In this document: positions 20,187-31,366 of the stretch, piece by piece
Position numbering within the stretch: position 1 is the first letter of the stretch
How the letters are laid out: each line of letters starts with the position of its first letter
Assembly (NCBI GenBank): GCA_033782935.1
Contig: JAWQEG010001395.1
Span: 1,458,501-1,522,500, forward strand
DNA: 64,000 bases
Direction of reading: 5' to 3'
Source of the DNA: Petrolisthes cinctipes
Lineage: Eukaryota > Arthropoda > Malacostraca > Decapoda > Porcellanidae
Program-made: the position numbers and the translations under genes
The notes under the pieces: generated by a model
The model's database searches: none
Told to the model about the DNA's origin: nothing
What the model saw: only the letters and a program-made list of their open reading frames with translations

Positions 20187-20390
20187 CCTTTATATCTTTG
20201 TCTACCTTCCTTTTTCTTCTTATTTCTACAAACCATCCTTCTCACTTCCTATCTTTACCTACTTTTCTTTTCTTCTTCTTATCTTCAACCACCTCCTTTT
20301 CCCTCTCCTCTTTTTATCTAACTTGCTTCTTCTCCTTATCTTTGTCTACCTTCCTTTTTTTTTCCTCTTCTTATCTTTACCGCCTGAGGT
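20187..20390. other. Polypyrimidine stretch
   Basis: TC-rich sequence has two copies of ATCTTTGTCTACCTTCC about 140 bp apart. No gene is visible. Confidence 0.7.
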
Positions 20391-21540
20391 TATCGTGCCT
20401 GAAGCGAAGTCTGTTTTGTACTCGCTTTAGGGAATAAATATTTCCCTGGGTCACATCTTCGCTGTCAACGTGAAGATCTCCTTGTCTGTTGGTGGCTGAC
20501 AAGATCTGTTTGGGTTTGGCTTTAGTGAGCACTCTGAGTGGGTCCCACAAATCACGTGTGGACAGACTCGGTTTCTTTAGTGATCTCGATAACTGGATCC
20601 TGGTGATAGTCATCGTTAGAAGTTTTGGTGTATATTTTCCACAATTTAAAATTATCACTGTACACTACAAATTTCAGCTTCCATTCACACTGGAAATGAG
20701 GGTGGTACACTTTTGATGAACTGCTGGAAGATGCTCTAGGATTGATTGGCCTGGCAGCATTGTACTTCCTATGATATAGATAGCAGGCATTACAAACATC
20801 TTGGCTGTTAACTATATACCAGGAAGGACTCGTACTAACTCCACATAAACAACACACACTTATGTCTACTGAGAGGTCTTCATTGCAGCTTGGACATCTG
20901 GTAAATGTAGAGTCCATGTTATTATCCTTCTTCATGTCTCGCAACATGACATTTTTACACACAGACCTGCAAGCTGAGGTCCTGGACGAACAGGAAATGT
21001 ACATGATGACTGCTGGGTACACCTTTATGTTTGTACTACACTCTGTTGGCTGCTTCTCAAACTCATAGGTCTCGTCAAAGCGGTGTGTTCTGCCCCAGTT
21101 TTTATTCTCTGTTACCGAGACTTTCATAGTGTTACTAGAATGGTCACAGAACGTATCCCAGATGCTACCGTTACACTTTTTCTGAAATCAAAGCCAAATT
21201 GGTCAAAGTACTGTTTTGTGTCCTGACCAACCGCCACTTCACCAGCTTTCCTATACAGTGAATGTGATGTCACGTGACTTGATATCCAGTCAAGACAAAC
21301 AGGGTTCAATACAAATTACCTTAGTGAAGTCATTGTTGCTGTATCGTGCAAGCCATCAGGGGAACAGGGAAATAGTTTGGTAATAGTTTTTCCACTCTTT
21401 AGATGACACATTAACCTCAGTCTGTTTGGCTAACAAAACACGACCTTGGGTGTCTTACTCAACACCTCACTGAGCTCTTCAGTAAAGGGAATACTGTTTA
21501 TATCCTTCGTAAGTTTAGCTCTGATTAGATTGTAGCGGCG
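20377..21540 (-). pseudogene. GATA-type zinc-finger relic, origin unknown
   Basis: Minus-strand frames chain from about 21540 to 20377. The best, 21127-20552 (191 codons), contains FTRCPSCNEDLSVDISVC and then CCLCGVSTSPSWYIV ... VCNACYLYHRKYNAARP, which fits C-x2-C-x17/18-C-x2-C plus the NAC-LY and RP features of a GATA finger. The downstream frame (20658-20377) is basic, with HDNLRR at its end. Upstream, 21309-21124 and a stop-containing region to 21540 look protein-like but are unrecognised. It may be a host-gene fragment, a captured exon, or part of a transposon. No intact gene remains. Confidence 0.5.
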
Positions 21541-21694
21541 CCATACTGGCCCGCTCCTTTGTCAACCGCCGTAGTAGCGCCTAGCTGCTCCTTTGTCACC
21601 CTCAAGAAGTTCTGACATCACATGATGATGCTGCTGCTCCCAGCCACGCGGCAATTGGATAAAAGGGCGGCCCGGCCAACTGCCTGGATATTAC

Positions 21695-22438
21695 ATGATC
21701 ACTCTCACTAACTCTAGTAGGAAGCACACGTGCATGACCTGTACCATCCAGAGTCATGCAAATTACAGGGAACTCTTAAGAGACCTAAAAGACTGTGTAC
21801 GAAAGGAACAAGAGGATCAGGAAAGTAAAGTAGGAGACCAAGAGGAATTGCATAATCATGCAACAGATCTTTCCCCAGGACAAGGAGAAAATACTGATAC
21901 ACACAGTATTGATGAGACAAACAGACCTAGCCCCTCACAACTATACCCCTCAACAGGGAACTGCAGTCAATGTGTGAATGCTAATGAGGTGCCTACACTA
22001 GGATCCAGCCCTGAGGATATTGACATTTCAGGCCTGGATACAGGAGCCACAGTACCAAGGAGTGCTGGTGACATCAGCACACCCAACGGATCACACCAAG
22101 GTTCTCAACCAGTTGATGAGGCAAAAGAACCAACACCACGTAGGAAATACCGTACAGTATGCAGGTTCTACAAAAAAGGCATCTGCAAGTATGGAAGAAA
22201 AGGTAAAAACTGTCCTTTCTCACACCCTAAGGTTTGTGCAAATTTCAGGAACCATGGCCATGATGAGAAGAATGGCTGCAGAGACGGGTATAGGTACAAA
22301 GATTTCCATCCATCTATGTGCAAATACTCCTTAAAATTCAAAGTGTACACATCAAAGGATTGCAAATATCCCCATGTCACGGGAACAAAGAAATCATATG
22401 GTCAACAACAGCAGCAATCTCTACCTAAAGTTGAATAA
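21695..22438 (+). CDS. LINE ORF1 with CCCH zinc fingers
   Basis: This 247-codon intact ORF has an acidic, Ser/Gln-rich N-terminal two thirds without recognised fold. The Cys/His-rich C-terminal part, at about residues 150-235, contains CRFYKKGICKYGRKGKNCPF with a following S-H (a C-x7-C-x8-C-x3-H finger) and two more Cys/His clusters ending CKYPHV. CCCH fingers usually bind RNA, so a role in packaging the element RNA, replacing the usual CCHC knuckles, is inferred. ORF2 follows about 140 bp downstream on the same strand. The first possible Met is used; an earlier non-AUG start cannot be excluded. Confidence 0.7.
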   Translation: MITLTNSSRKHTCMTCTIQSHANYRELLRDLKDCVRKEQEDQESKVGDQEELHNHATDLSPGQGENTDTHSIDETNRPSPSQLYPSTGNCSQCVNANEVPTLGSSPEDIDISGLDTGATVPRSAGDISTPNGSHQGSQPVDEAKEPTPRRKYRTVCRFYKKGICKYGRKGKNCPFSHPKVCANFRNHGHDEKNGCRDGYRYKDFHPSMCKYSLKFKVYTSKDCKYPHVTGTKKSYGQQQQQSLPKVE

Positions 22439-22581
22439 AACAGCCCACAAGCACTAGGGAGAGCACCCAATATTGGCCATAATGTTGGTGATGAATTCCC
22501 AACCATAGTGAATAAATCCCATTGGGGTAGAAGTAATGGCGGTAATGAGACAGACACAGAATTATCCTTTTTTGGAAAGCA

Positions 22582-23383
22582 ATGGAAAAGCTTGCAGCTC
22601 AACAGGATCAAATGCAAAAAAATGATGTACAGTGTCACAGACAAGATAGAGTGGCAGGACAAGTGGAAAAGAGGGAACTGGAATCCCCTCTCATATATTT
22701 TTCGTTATACAATATAAGGGGTCTGTATCCGAGGTGTAACCAAAATAAAGTCCCCCTAATGGAGGAAGTAGCAACCACAGATAAAATATCTCTCATTGCC
22801 CTAACTGAAACATATCTAAACCAAGACATACTAGACGCAGAGGTCCGGCTAGAAAACTATAAGATGTACCGAACAGATAGAAGAGATAAGAGCCACGGAG
22901 GAGTTGCTCTATATGTTACAGATAACTTGGCAATAAATTCAGAAATTGTGGAGAGCTACTCAAACGGGACTTGTGAAATTCTTGCCTTTTATATTGAAAA
23001 AAATCAACCTCATGGTAATTGTGGCATACAGACCCTCAAACACTACTCAAGATCTCTTTGTGGAAGTTGTAGACAAAATAACTTTAATACTAAAGCATCC
23101 TCCAGTCCCAGATACAGAAGTGCTGATCTTAGGAGACTTTAACTTTCCACATGTCACCTGGGAAACACTAAGCTTGGAGGGAGGAACAGATGAAGAAAAA
23201 CAGCAATCAAGATTACTGACAACCCTTGTTGAAGTAAATCATCTTGTGCAATTTGTAACTAAACCAACAAGAGGGGATAACATCCTTGATCTGATATTTA
23301 GTAATAATTATGGCTTGATCATAATTATGACCTCTTTGAAACCCCCATATCAGACCACAGAATATGGGAGGCCACAGTTATAG
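22582..23383 (+). pseudogene. AP endonuclease of the CCCH LINE
   Basis: The first frame has YNIRGLYPRCNQNK, SLIALTETYLNQD (catalytic Glu) and SHGGVALYVTDN. A one-base shift near 23000 moves to the frame with VAYRPSNTT, LILGDFNFPHVTWE and KPTRGDNILDLIFSNN. The final S-D-H motif is lost among stops near 23350. The family nicks target DNA at integration. Confidence 0.85.
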
Positions 23384-23541
23384 TAAATGCACTCCTCAAC
23401 AAACCACTGCTACACAAAAGGGAAGAAAGGGAGGGACTGGCACGCCTCAACTTTCACCATAAAGACATATTTTGGGCGGAAATATAGAAGAAACTGAATA
23501 TCGACTGGGAGACAATTCTTGGAGATGAGAATGCAGAAAAG

Positions 23542-25669
23542 ATGGTATCTACATTGACTAAAATATGTGAACAAGTATGTGAGGTCTATGTTCCGCAAAA
23601 ATGTACATCCAAGAAGAAAGAGAAAATTCCTAGAGATTGGCGTATCCTGATGAGGAAGCGAAGCATCGTCAAAGCCCGGCTGACAAAAAAAACTTCCAAA
23701 TGCAAAGAAATTAAGCTGCAAGAGGTCCTTAAAGACATAGAAATCAAACTGTTGATGTCTCATGAAGAGCAACGGAGAAGAGAAGAACTTCAGGCAATCA
23801 GCAACATCAAAATAAACTCCAAGTGCTTCTTTGCTTTCGCCAACAAGAAGGTGAAAAATATATCATCAGTAGGTCCTCTAGAGGACGATGAAGGGAATTT
23901 GGTGAGTGACCCCAAAGGCATGGCACTAATGCTCAAGAGACAGTTTGAGAAGGTTCTCAGCCTACCCAGCCCTGAAGATGCCATTGATGACCCGGCAACT
24001 TTCTTTGCAGCACAGGCGGCCACATCAACACCGACTCTATAACAAAATTCTCCCAGCAACTGAGGAAATAATTCAAGCAATCAACACCATCACTCCAGAC
24101 TCGGCAGCAGGCTCTGATGGGTTTAGTATGTTACTCTTGAAGAACTGCAGAGATGAATTGGCACTCCCATTTCAGATAATAGCTACTAAGTCCCTCGAAT
24201 CTGGCACAGTCCCTCCATCCCTGAAGGAAGGGATAATAACACCAATACATAAAGGAGGTGACAAGGAACAACCACAAAATTATCGGCCCATCACACTGAC
24301 CTCTCACATCATGAAAATTATTGAAAGAGTGGTCCGGATGAGACTGACCGAGTTCATGGAGGAAAATGACGCCTTTAATGAGGGACAACATTGATTCAGG
24401 AAGGGCTGATCCTGACTGTCACAGCTACTTGTCCACCAGGAAGCCATACTACATGAGATAAGCAAAGGTAGAAATGTGGATGTCATTTACCTGGACTTTG
24501 CCAAGGCCTTTGATAAAGTTGACCACAGTCTTCTTCATCGATTGAAGAGCCTTGGCATAGAGGGTACCCTGGGACAGTGGCTACATAGCTTTTTGGCAGA
24601 CAGGAAACAGAAAGTCTCAGTTCAGGGCCACCTCTCTCCACCGAGTGCTGTAACCAGTGAAGTTCCACAAGGCTCATTGTTGGGTCCCCTCCGATTCCTC
24701 ATCATGATAGGAGATATAGATAAGGGCCTTCACCACTTCACGGCAAATTCATTTGCTGATGATACGAGGATGAAAATGCAAATTGAAACAGTGGATGATG
24801 TTGCTTTACTCCAACAAGACCTCAATTGTTTCCTGTCTTGGGCCAAAGACAACAACATGAAAATGAATGGTGATAAGTTTGAGGTGATGAGGTATGGTCC
24901 ACTACTAGACATCAAAGAGCACACTAAGTACCAAGCCCATCAGCAAAATATTACACCAAAGGAATATGTGCGTGACCTAGGAGTCACAATGAGTGCTGAT
25001 GGGACCTTCTCCCACCACATTCATCTTATCACCACAACCGGGAGGAAACTAACAGGGTGGATTTTAAGGACCTTTCAGACAAGGGAAAGGTCCTGTATGC
25101 TAACCTTGTGGAAGGCCTTGGTTCTACCGAGGTTAGAATATTGTTGTCAGCTTTGGTCTCCACACAAGATGGGAGACATCATGAGACTAGAAACCCTACA
25201 GAGAACGTTCAACAGTAGGATTGCAGGCCTCCAACAACTGAACTACTGGGAACGCCTGAACGAGCTTAAGTTGTACTCCCTGCAGAGGAGATGAGAATGC
25301 TACATAATCATATATGTATGGAAGACCTTGGAGGGACTTGTGCCCAATGTGGGAGTGCAGTGTAATAACCTTCCTAGATGAGGCAGGCTGTGTAATGTTA
25401 AAAGAACAGAGGCCAAAACACAGAAAACTGCAACAATCCTGCACAACTCCTTCACAATGAATGGAGCTCATCTTTTTAATGGTGTCCCCAAGCCAATCAG
25501 GGAACTGAGAGGAATCTCAAGAGATTCCTTTAAGTGTCAGTTGGATAAGTGGTTGGCTAAAACACCTGACAAGCCACCAACACCAGGATACACCAGCACT
25601 GCCAATAACTCCTTGGTGGAGTTTGGCAGCTTAAGGGAAAAGCCTGGTAGCAGCAGAGGTCCACCTTAG
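23542..25669 (+). pseudogene. Reverse transcriptase of the CCCH LINE
   Basis: Frame 23542-24042 is the basic linker. Frame 23945-24394 has SAAGSDGFSMLLLK, GIITPIHKGGD and NYRPITLTSHIMKIIERVV; a stop near 24393 interrupts. Frame 24476-25294 gives VIYLDFAKAFDKVDHSLLH (first Asp), EVPQGSLLGPLRF, NSFADDTRMKM (catalytic Asp-Asp), MNGDKFEVMRYG, and YVRDLGVTMSADGTFSHH. A TGA at 25292 and further stops precede a C-terminal frame (25457-25669) with FKCQLDKWLAK. The motif set places it in the Jockey/CR1 supergroup; the precise clade is not resolved. Confidence 0.85.
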
Positions 25670-25692
25670 CTGTACAACAAAGCAAAGCAAAG

Positions 25693-27145
25693 TAAGTATG
25701 TGTATACTAGAGTCTGTTCACCCAGGGGAGTTACGCGAGGGCTTCTTTGCCGTTATAATTGGTGAGCCCGGCAAGCAGCTTATTTACACTGGTTCAAGTG
25801 GTAATACACACTCCTGGACCCCTAGGCAAGCTTCTCCACACTACGTTCACTCCAGCCACGCAGCTCCACACTCCACGCCATGTGTTGCAAGCTGCCCCAC
25901 TCTTCTATCTACACCACGTAAGACTCTCCATTCTACACTCTACTCCACGTGTTGTAAGCTACCCCACTCTACTAGCTACACCACGCAAGCATCTCCACTC
26001 TACATGCCACTCCACGTGTTGCAAGTTGCCCTACTCTCCAAGCTACGCCACTCTACACCACATGTTGCAAGTCTTCCCCGTTGTGCCACCCACGCCACCT
26101 ACAACCTTCCCAGCAGACTACGACTCCTGCTTACACACATCCAAGGTATCTACACAGACACTTTACACTTTTCCCTTCCTTTGTTCGCTAGTGTTCACGA
26201 CTCTCCAATATTATTTTTCTTAACGTAACGCGCCCCACATATCTCCTTTCTCTCGCCACGTTCTTGCCCTTTCCTCCTCACTAACCCCTTCCTGCTACCC
26301 TCCTGATTTTTTTCCCTTGTCCTTACTACCTCCTTTTCTCTACCCCTCCATTTTCCCCACTCCCACGTGCTATCCCTTCCTCCCTTCCTTGTGTGTCCCC
26401 TACTTTCCCCATTATTTTTGTCGCGCCCTCCACTACCCGTTTTCCTCTAGATAATTTTTACTCCAAACTCCCATGTGGTACCCCCTTTCACATTACACCC
26501 TGTGCCCTCCCTGTGCACCCTTCTTCCTCCACTCCAGCCTCACCCCCACCCACCACCCCCGTATTCTACACCCTTCGTCTCTCCTACCTCCGTCTCCCCC
26601 TCGCTCGTCCCGTTTTCATCCCTCTGTGTTCCTTACCCCAACACTGTATTTTCTCTCTCCTTTCTTCACCCAAGTATCTCCAACATCACCACGTGCTAAC
26701 CCCATCTACCCATCCCTTCGTGTACCTTACGTTCCTCAGTGTTATAATCTTGCCCTCCACTACCCGTTTCTCCCTAGGTATTTGTGCTCCCACCCCCACG
26801 TGGTAGTCCCGTTTCATTACTCCCTTTGTCCTGTACTCCCTCCTCACCCCCACCTGCTACCCCAGTCTTCTACCCCTTGTGTCTCCCCTACCTCTTCCTT
26901 CCCGCACTCACACTTTCCTTATTCCCCGTTAACTGTACCCTATCGTTTTCTTCTATCCCACAACCCCCTTGTCGTCTACCTCTGTCCCCCCTTCGCTCTC
27001 TCCATTTTTCTTTTCCGCCCCTCTGTTTTCCTCACCCCGCCGTTTTCCCGTACCCCTTGTCTCTTCTCTCCTTACCCCCGTGGCCACACTATCTCTAACC
27101 CCTACACCTCTATACACGCTTCTTTTCTCTACCCCCACCATGGAG
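25693..27145. repeat. Pyrimidine-rich, degenerate tandem tract
   Basis: The plus strand is overwhelmingly C and T from about 25.8 to 27.1 kb. At 25862-26070 three to four units of 60-70 bp contain CTCCACGTGTTGCAAGCTRC. At 26421 and 26750 a longer unit recurs (GCCCTCCACTACCCGTTT). The long open frames here reflect missing stop codons in C/T sequence rather than a gene. TGGTGAGCCCGG at about 25758 could be a retroelement primer-binding remnant, but this is unproved. Confidence 0.65.
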
Positions 27146-27387
27146 GTAGAATAGGAGACGGCGCGCGACCAGAAAAGTGAAGTCAGGTCCGCCATATTGG
27201 TATTGGCAAGAAGCTCGCCAGCCGCTCCTTAATTATTAATCTGGCCCTGACCTGTGTCACCCAAAAGGTGAATAATTCCTACACTCTGCAGACAATGAAA
27301 TACATTGTCACTAAACATTTTCGGTGGTCAGGACAGAGTGAAGAAATAACATATTATACAATAAAGCAGTTCCTTTTTATGCAGTTA
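27146..27387. other. Short stretch without recognised features
   Basis: Mixed-composition sequence lies between the pyrimidine tract and the Helitron end. No motif is seen. Confidence 0.5.
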
Positions 27388-27398
27388 CTAGCTGCTCC

Positions 27399-27482
27399 GC
27401 CGCCCTTCGGGCGGCTAGGAGCCGCTAGCTCCTGCGGAGGGCTGGCGGCCTGCGGCCGCCCTTCCACCGCCCTTCGGGCGGT
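27399..27482 (-). terminator. Twin GC-rich hairpins at the Helitron 3' end
   Basis: CCGCCCTTCGGGCGG appears at 27400-27414 and at 27468-27482. The one nearer the terminus is in the place where Helitrons carry the rolling-circle stop hairpin; the inner one is an extra copy. They act as replication or transposition terminators rather than transcription terminators (inference). Confidence 0.7.
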
Positions 27483-27749
27483 TTGGAGCAGATCGGGTGG
27501 TGGGTGGATAGAAGGAAGGGAAGGAGGGAAGGAAGGGGGAGAGGGAGGGATGGTTTAGTGGTTAGATAAAATAAATGGATGGATGGATGAATAGTAATAG
27601 AGGTGGGTGGGTGAATAATTGGAGGTATTAGTCGTTTTTAAATGTTTATTATATCAATCTTTCTCCCTCATTCAATAACTCCATCATTCTAATATTAGCA
27701 TAATTAATAATATTTCCTTCTTTTTCTATTAATAGCGTCACTAAGCATT

Positions 27750-28337
27750 TTACTGAAGTGCCTCCTGGTAAACGACATTTTTCACGACTCCGGTTGACGA
27801 CATCACGTAGAGATTCTTCTCATCGGCGACTCGACTGCAGCCCACATAGAGTTGACCGTGGGAGAAGACCTGGTCCTTAAGGTTGAGGCCAACTACTTTC
27901 AGGGACTGTCCTTGGTGGGCATAGCTTAGACGAATAGGGAATTGGAGACGTTGGAACTGAATTGGACAATCTGAGGGCCTCAGAGGGATTTTTGGAATGA
28001 AGACATCTTCGCCTTTACCTTTGCCAGTCAGGATTGTGGCCTCCACCAGACGTGGCATCATTGTTTTAACTCTTAATCTTGTGCCATTGCAAAGTTTTGG
28101 TGTGTTCAGGTTTCTAAGAAGCATTATCGGACATCCCAACTTCAGTTCCAAATTGTGAGGTGGCATCCCTGGTGGATCTAGACTGTTCAGGAATTCTGCT
28201 GGGTAGTTGACCACTTGATCATCGTCGGGCACTGTATCAACTGATTTGTACTTCATTGACCTGCCAGGCTGAGCATCCAGAAGTTTTTGGTTGATGTTGT
28301 TGACAGCTTCATTCTTTGGAGCTAGGATAGCTTCCAC
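27750..28337 (-). pseudogene. Helitron PIF1-like helicase, C-terminal fragment
   Basis: A 195-codon frame begins near ILAPKNEAVNNINQ and contains NYPAEFLNSLDPPGMPPH, LGCPIMLLRNL, LCNGTRLRV, QGQSLKVVGLNL and FSHGQLYVGCSRV. These are the last conserved blocks of the Helitron Rep/helicase, where the QGQSL and LYV-CSR motifs belong to helicase motifs V and VI. The Rep nuclease domain and helicase motifs I-III are gone. Upstream the frame runs into AT-rich repeats. It ends at a TAG at 27750. Confidence 0.85.
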
Positions 28338-29061
28338 GTTTCGTTATTTGTGGTTTCGTTGTATGTGAAAATAAATATGGCAATAATGAAAATAAATGTG
28401 ACAAAAGTAAAATAAATCGTGAAAATAAATATGGCAATAATGAAAATCAATTTGACCAAAGTGAAATTATATATGACAATACTGAGAATCGATATGACAA
28501 TGGAATCAATCATAAAAATGCATAAAATTTAATAATAGGTTTAATAATAGGTAAAATAAATCGTGAACGACAATATACTTACTGAGATAACGCATAAACA
28601 AATCGAATAATATCCGTGCTAAAATATGTTCATGAGCTGTTGATTAAAATAAATATGGGAATAATGAAAATCAATTTGACAAAAGTAAAATAAATCGTGA
28701 ACGACAATATACTTAGTGAGAAAACGCATAAACAAATCGAATAATATCCGTGCTGTAGCCTAAAATAGTTTATCATAATTACGCTCTCATTTTTAGGGTG
28801 GTTTTAGGGGTAACAACTTTATTACTCATGGCGCTGCAGTACGCAAGCCAGTAAACCTAGGAAACTTTAGTTTACAGATTCTGGTGTGTAAAATCAAGCT
28901 CTACAAATCTGTAAGAAAAAATTTACCTAAATGAAACTTTAAAAATTACCGTGTTTTTGCGGAAAGCTGAACAGTGGTATGGTGATTCCGTAGATTTTTT
29001 CCCCTGTATTTTATTATTATTTCGCTAGCACGTTTCGTTATATGTGGTTTCGTTGTATGAC
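28336..29061. repeat. AT-rich internal repeats of the Helitron
   Basis: CACGTTTCGTTATNTGTGGT recurs at 28336 and 29031 as direct repeats bounding the segment. Within it AAACAAATCGAATAATATCC and its surroundings occur at about 28559-28620 and 28692-28755 (133-bp period). GAAAATCAATTTGAC also repeats. No ORF is seen. Confidence 0.75.
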
Positions 29062-29144
29062 CCCCCCTAAACCTGAAGGGGATCAAGACTCACCTACATG
29101 CAAATTTTGAGGACACAAAGTTGGACGGTTTAGGCGTGCATCGC

Positions 29145-29147
<3 letters not shown>

Positions 29148-29191
<44 letters not shown>

Positions 29192-29290
29192 GACAGATCT
29201 TGGCTTTATGTATATAGATTAACGTATGTCATGTGTGTGTCTGTGCGTGTGTGTGTGTGTGTGCTTGCTTGTGTATGTGTGTGTACAATT
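29148..29290. repeat. (CA)n and (TG)n microsatellites
   Basis: A (CA)n run at about 29150-29188 sits just inside the Helitron 5' end. A TG-rich run at 29235-29285 lies outside it. Confidence 0.95.
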
Positions 29291-29640
29291 TGGGTGTGGT
29301 AAAACGTGTGAGGGAGGGTCACAAAACAAATTAATAAACGGCTGTGTTTGTGTGTTACTTAGGGAGGGACCCATTTATCAATTAGGAAGTTCATTAAGGG
29401 ATTACGTTTGCGAGACCCATCACTAAAGATGAAAATGTTATGGTTTTGAATATACAACAATAATTCAGTTTTTTTGGTTTTTTTTCCGACTTCATGACAT
29501 TTACAGTATAAGAGTTGGCTTCCTTCCCAGTGTAACACTAATTGTCATTACATGCATCATTAAATAGTGCATTATTCATTTTGTCTCCCTAGTTAGGATG
29601 ATGGGTTACTTGGCCATGCCAATTGTTCGAGGCAACTGCA
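29291..29640. other. Stretch without a recognised gene
   Basis: No convincing coding sequence or repeat structure is seen. Confidence 0.5.
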
Positions 29641-29950
29641 TACAATTGGATTCGGTTCCAATTTTAAGTGTGTTAGAAATATTAAGTAATCAATGACTCT
29701 GGTTCTGAAAATTAGGATATTATCTGATTCTGTTAATGAAGAGCCAGAAGAATACATGTATATTCCAAGTCAGTCTCACCTCTCAAAGTGTACAAATAAG
29801 ATAGTTGTATATATAGCAGTATTTGTTGTATATAAATTAATGAAATCCTTGTACTGTGAACCATGCATTGTTGCCCTAAACTCAGACAAGACTGATAAAC
29901 ATTTTCTTTCCTTGGTAAAACTTAATGACAGAGGAAACTTGGCTGACTAG
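29640..29950 (+). pseudogene. P-element/THAP9-like transposase fragment
   Basis: Frame 29693-29950 encodes about 85 residues with CTNKIVVYIAVFVVYKL, SLYCEPCIVAL and LSLVKLNDRGNLAD. The Y-I-A-x-F-V-V-x-K-L, C-E-x-C and K-x-x-G-x-L blocks match the C-terminal conserved region of P-element-type (THAP9-related) transposases. Upstream (29640-29690) an additional frame is shifted. The fragment ends at a TAG at 29948 where pyrimidine-rich sequence begins. The assignment rests on this short motif set. Confidence 0.6.
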
Positions 29951-30187
29951 CTTCACTCCACTCAGACCCAACTGAACGTCTCCTCCTATTCTACCTCCAT
30001 GACCCCCACGTGCCCCCCACTCACTAAATACCCCAAGGACAATCCATCTCCACCAACGATGCAACACTTCCCCCAGTGCTCCATCCCTCCCTATTGAACC
30101 TATTCGTGTGCAATACCATACACTCATCCTCCACTATATCCTCTCATCAAACGCCGCTCCACACAAGGTAAAAAAAAATAAGGTAAA

Positions 30188-30334
30188 TGCTGTCGTGTTT
30201 CAGTCAAACGTCTCGGTTTAGTAGCGTCGTCTGGCAACTCGTCACATCCTATCATGTGCTTTAAATAACGCCTACATGACGTATAATAGGATTTATAATT
30301 TCAGGGATCTTATAGTATTTAAAAATATATACCT
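30188..30334. repeat. 147-bp direct repeat, copy 1
   Basis: It starts TGCTGTCGTGTTTCAGTCAA and ends AAAAATATATACCT. It matches 31367-31513 with only three visible substitutions and no gaps. The repeats are 1032 bp apart and could be terminal direct repeats of a small element or a duplication. Confidence 0.9.
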
Positions 30335-30423
30335 TGGCTCCACATGCACACGCTCCTACATAATATTTTTTTTGTTACCTCCACCTGCGCGCTACTCAGC
30401 CGCTCCACACACTCCTCGCCATT

Positions 30424-30828
30424 TTGCTCCACATTAACCCACCACATTTCCACACACTCATCCCACCTACACTTAACTCCCCATCACAACCAGAGTCTCC
30501 ACATTCACATCTCCACCTACACACACCCCACGCTCTGACACCATATATAACCCCACCACCTCCACACCCACGCACAACACCACCCACAACCCTAATCTCA
30601 CACCAACACCACTACAAACCTCCTGCACGCTATGGGAATTCGAGTTACTCCTATTCAGGATGGACCTCATTAATGCGACGGTGCATGGAACGATACCAAC
30701 TCGCGAGGACTACAGCTCCACCCTGTGAACTCGAGGCGCTCTACTCCGAGGTAGACCTCATAAAGGCGGCGGTGGCACGACATGAATCCTCATACACTTC
30801 ACCGCCCCTTCAACCCACACCAACATAA
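30424..30828 (+). pseudogene. Pro/His-rich open frame, possible gag-like start
   Basis: The first about 85 codons are proline, threonine and histidine rich and resemble the low-complexity coding of the Gypsy element upstream. The last about 50 (from GWTSLMRRCMERYQLART) look like normal protein, with ELEALYSEVDLIKAAVARHE forming a probable amphipathic helix. No family is recognised. It lies between the two 147-bp direct repeats. Confidence 0.3.
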
Positions 30829-31366
30829 CCACATCACGCTGCCACACCTCTTCCACACGCGCAGCCTACACCGGGCCTACCTACACTAGAGATCCTAGAC
30901 TGGACAGCCAAAATTTCTGCTGCTCGCTGATTGGCTGGTTGAATGGGGCGCCATGTTTGCTCATACTTGTCTCTGCCTGCTAGCAGGTTCGGCACAATGT
31001 ATTTTTGCCTTGACTATGATGCGTGACTGATTACTCGGTAGAATGTTGTTATATTCATATAATATCTTCTTTAGATAAACCAGCAAAGATAATTTTTAGT
31101 CGATCTTCAACTCAACATAAATATTCCTTGAAAACTTCCGTAAGCCTTTCAGAATGCCAAACTGTATGGTGACGAATCAGTAATATGATACTGTACTTAA
31201 CCATTCATCGCGACAACAAATTCCCTCATATTTATGTGAACAGTATGTAAACAGTAGTATGTAAACGTTGGTAATATATCCCCTACGGAAACAATTTTCA
31301 TACACAAATTAAATAAACTAACCATAATATCAAAGGTTTCTCAGATACCCTAAACACATTGACTAC

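Larger units (their letters stand above)
21600..25692 (+). mobile_element. LINE with CCCH-finger ORF1 (Jockey/CR1 group)
   Basis: In order: ORF1 with CCCH fingers (21695-22438), AP endonuclease (22582-23383), linker (23542-24042), RT (23945-25294) and C-terminal tail (to 25669). The 3' end carries a short tandem tail (AAAGC)n at about 25679-25692. ORF1 is intact; ORF2 has at least four frame breaks. The 5' boundary is a guess based on the start of ORF1. Confidence 0.8.
27388..29218 (-). mobile_element. Helitron, internally deleted
   Basis: On the minus strand the 5' end is TCTATATACATAAAG at 29218, preceded by A (29219). The 3' end is CTAG at 27391-27388, followed by T (27387). This is the Helitron rule of insertion between A and T with TC and CTRR ends. 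A 17-bp hairpin GCCGCCCGAAGGGCGGC (27415-27399) lies 8 bases before CTAG, and a second equivalent hairpin lies at 27468-27482. Only the helicase C-terminus remains (27750-28337). Confidence 0.85.

Noticed and set aside
25745..25775. TGGTGAGCCCGG as a retroviral-type primer-binding site
   Set aside because: No LTR can be identified in front of it and the following sequence is low complexity.
25759..27180. Several long open frames rich in Pro, Ser and Leu
   Set aside because: The plus strand is nearly pure C/T, which lacks stop codons in all frames; overlapping frames are all open and none has a recognisable domain.
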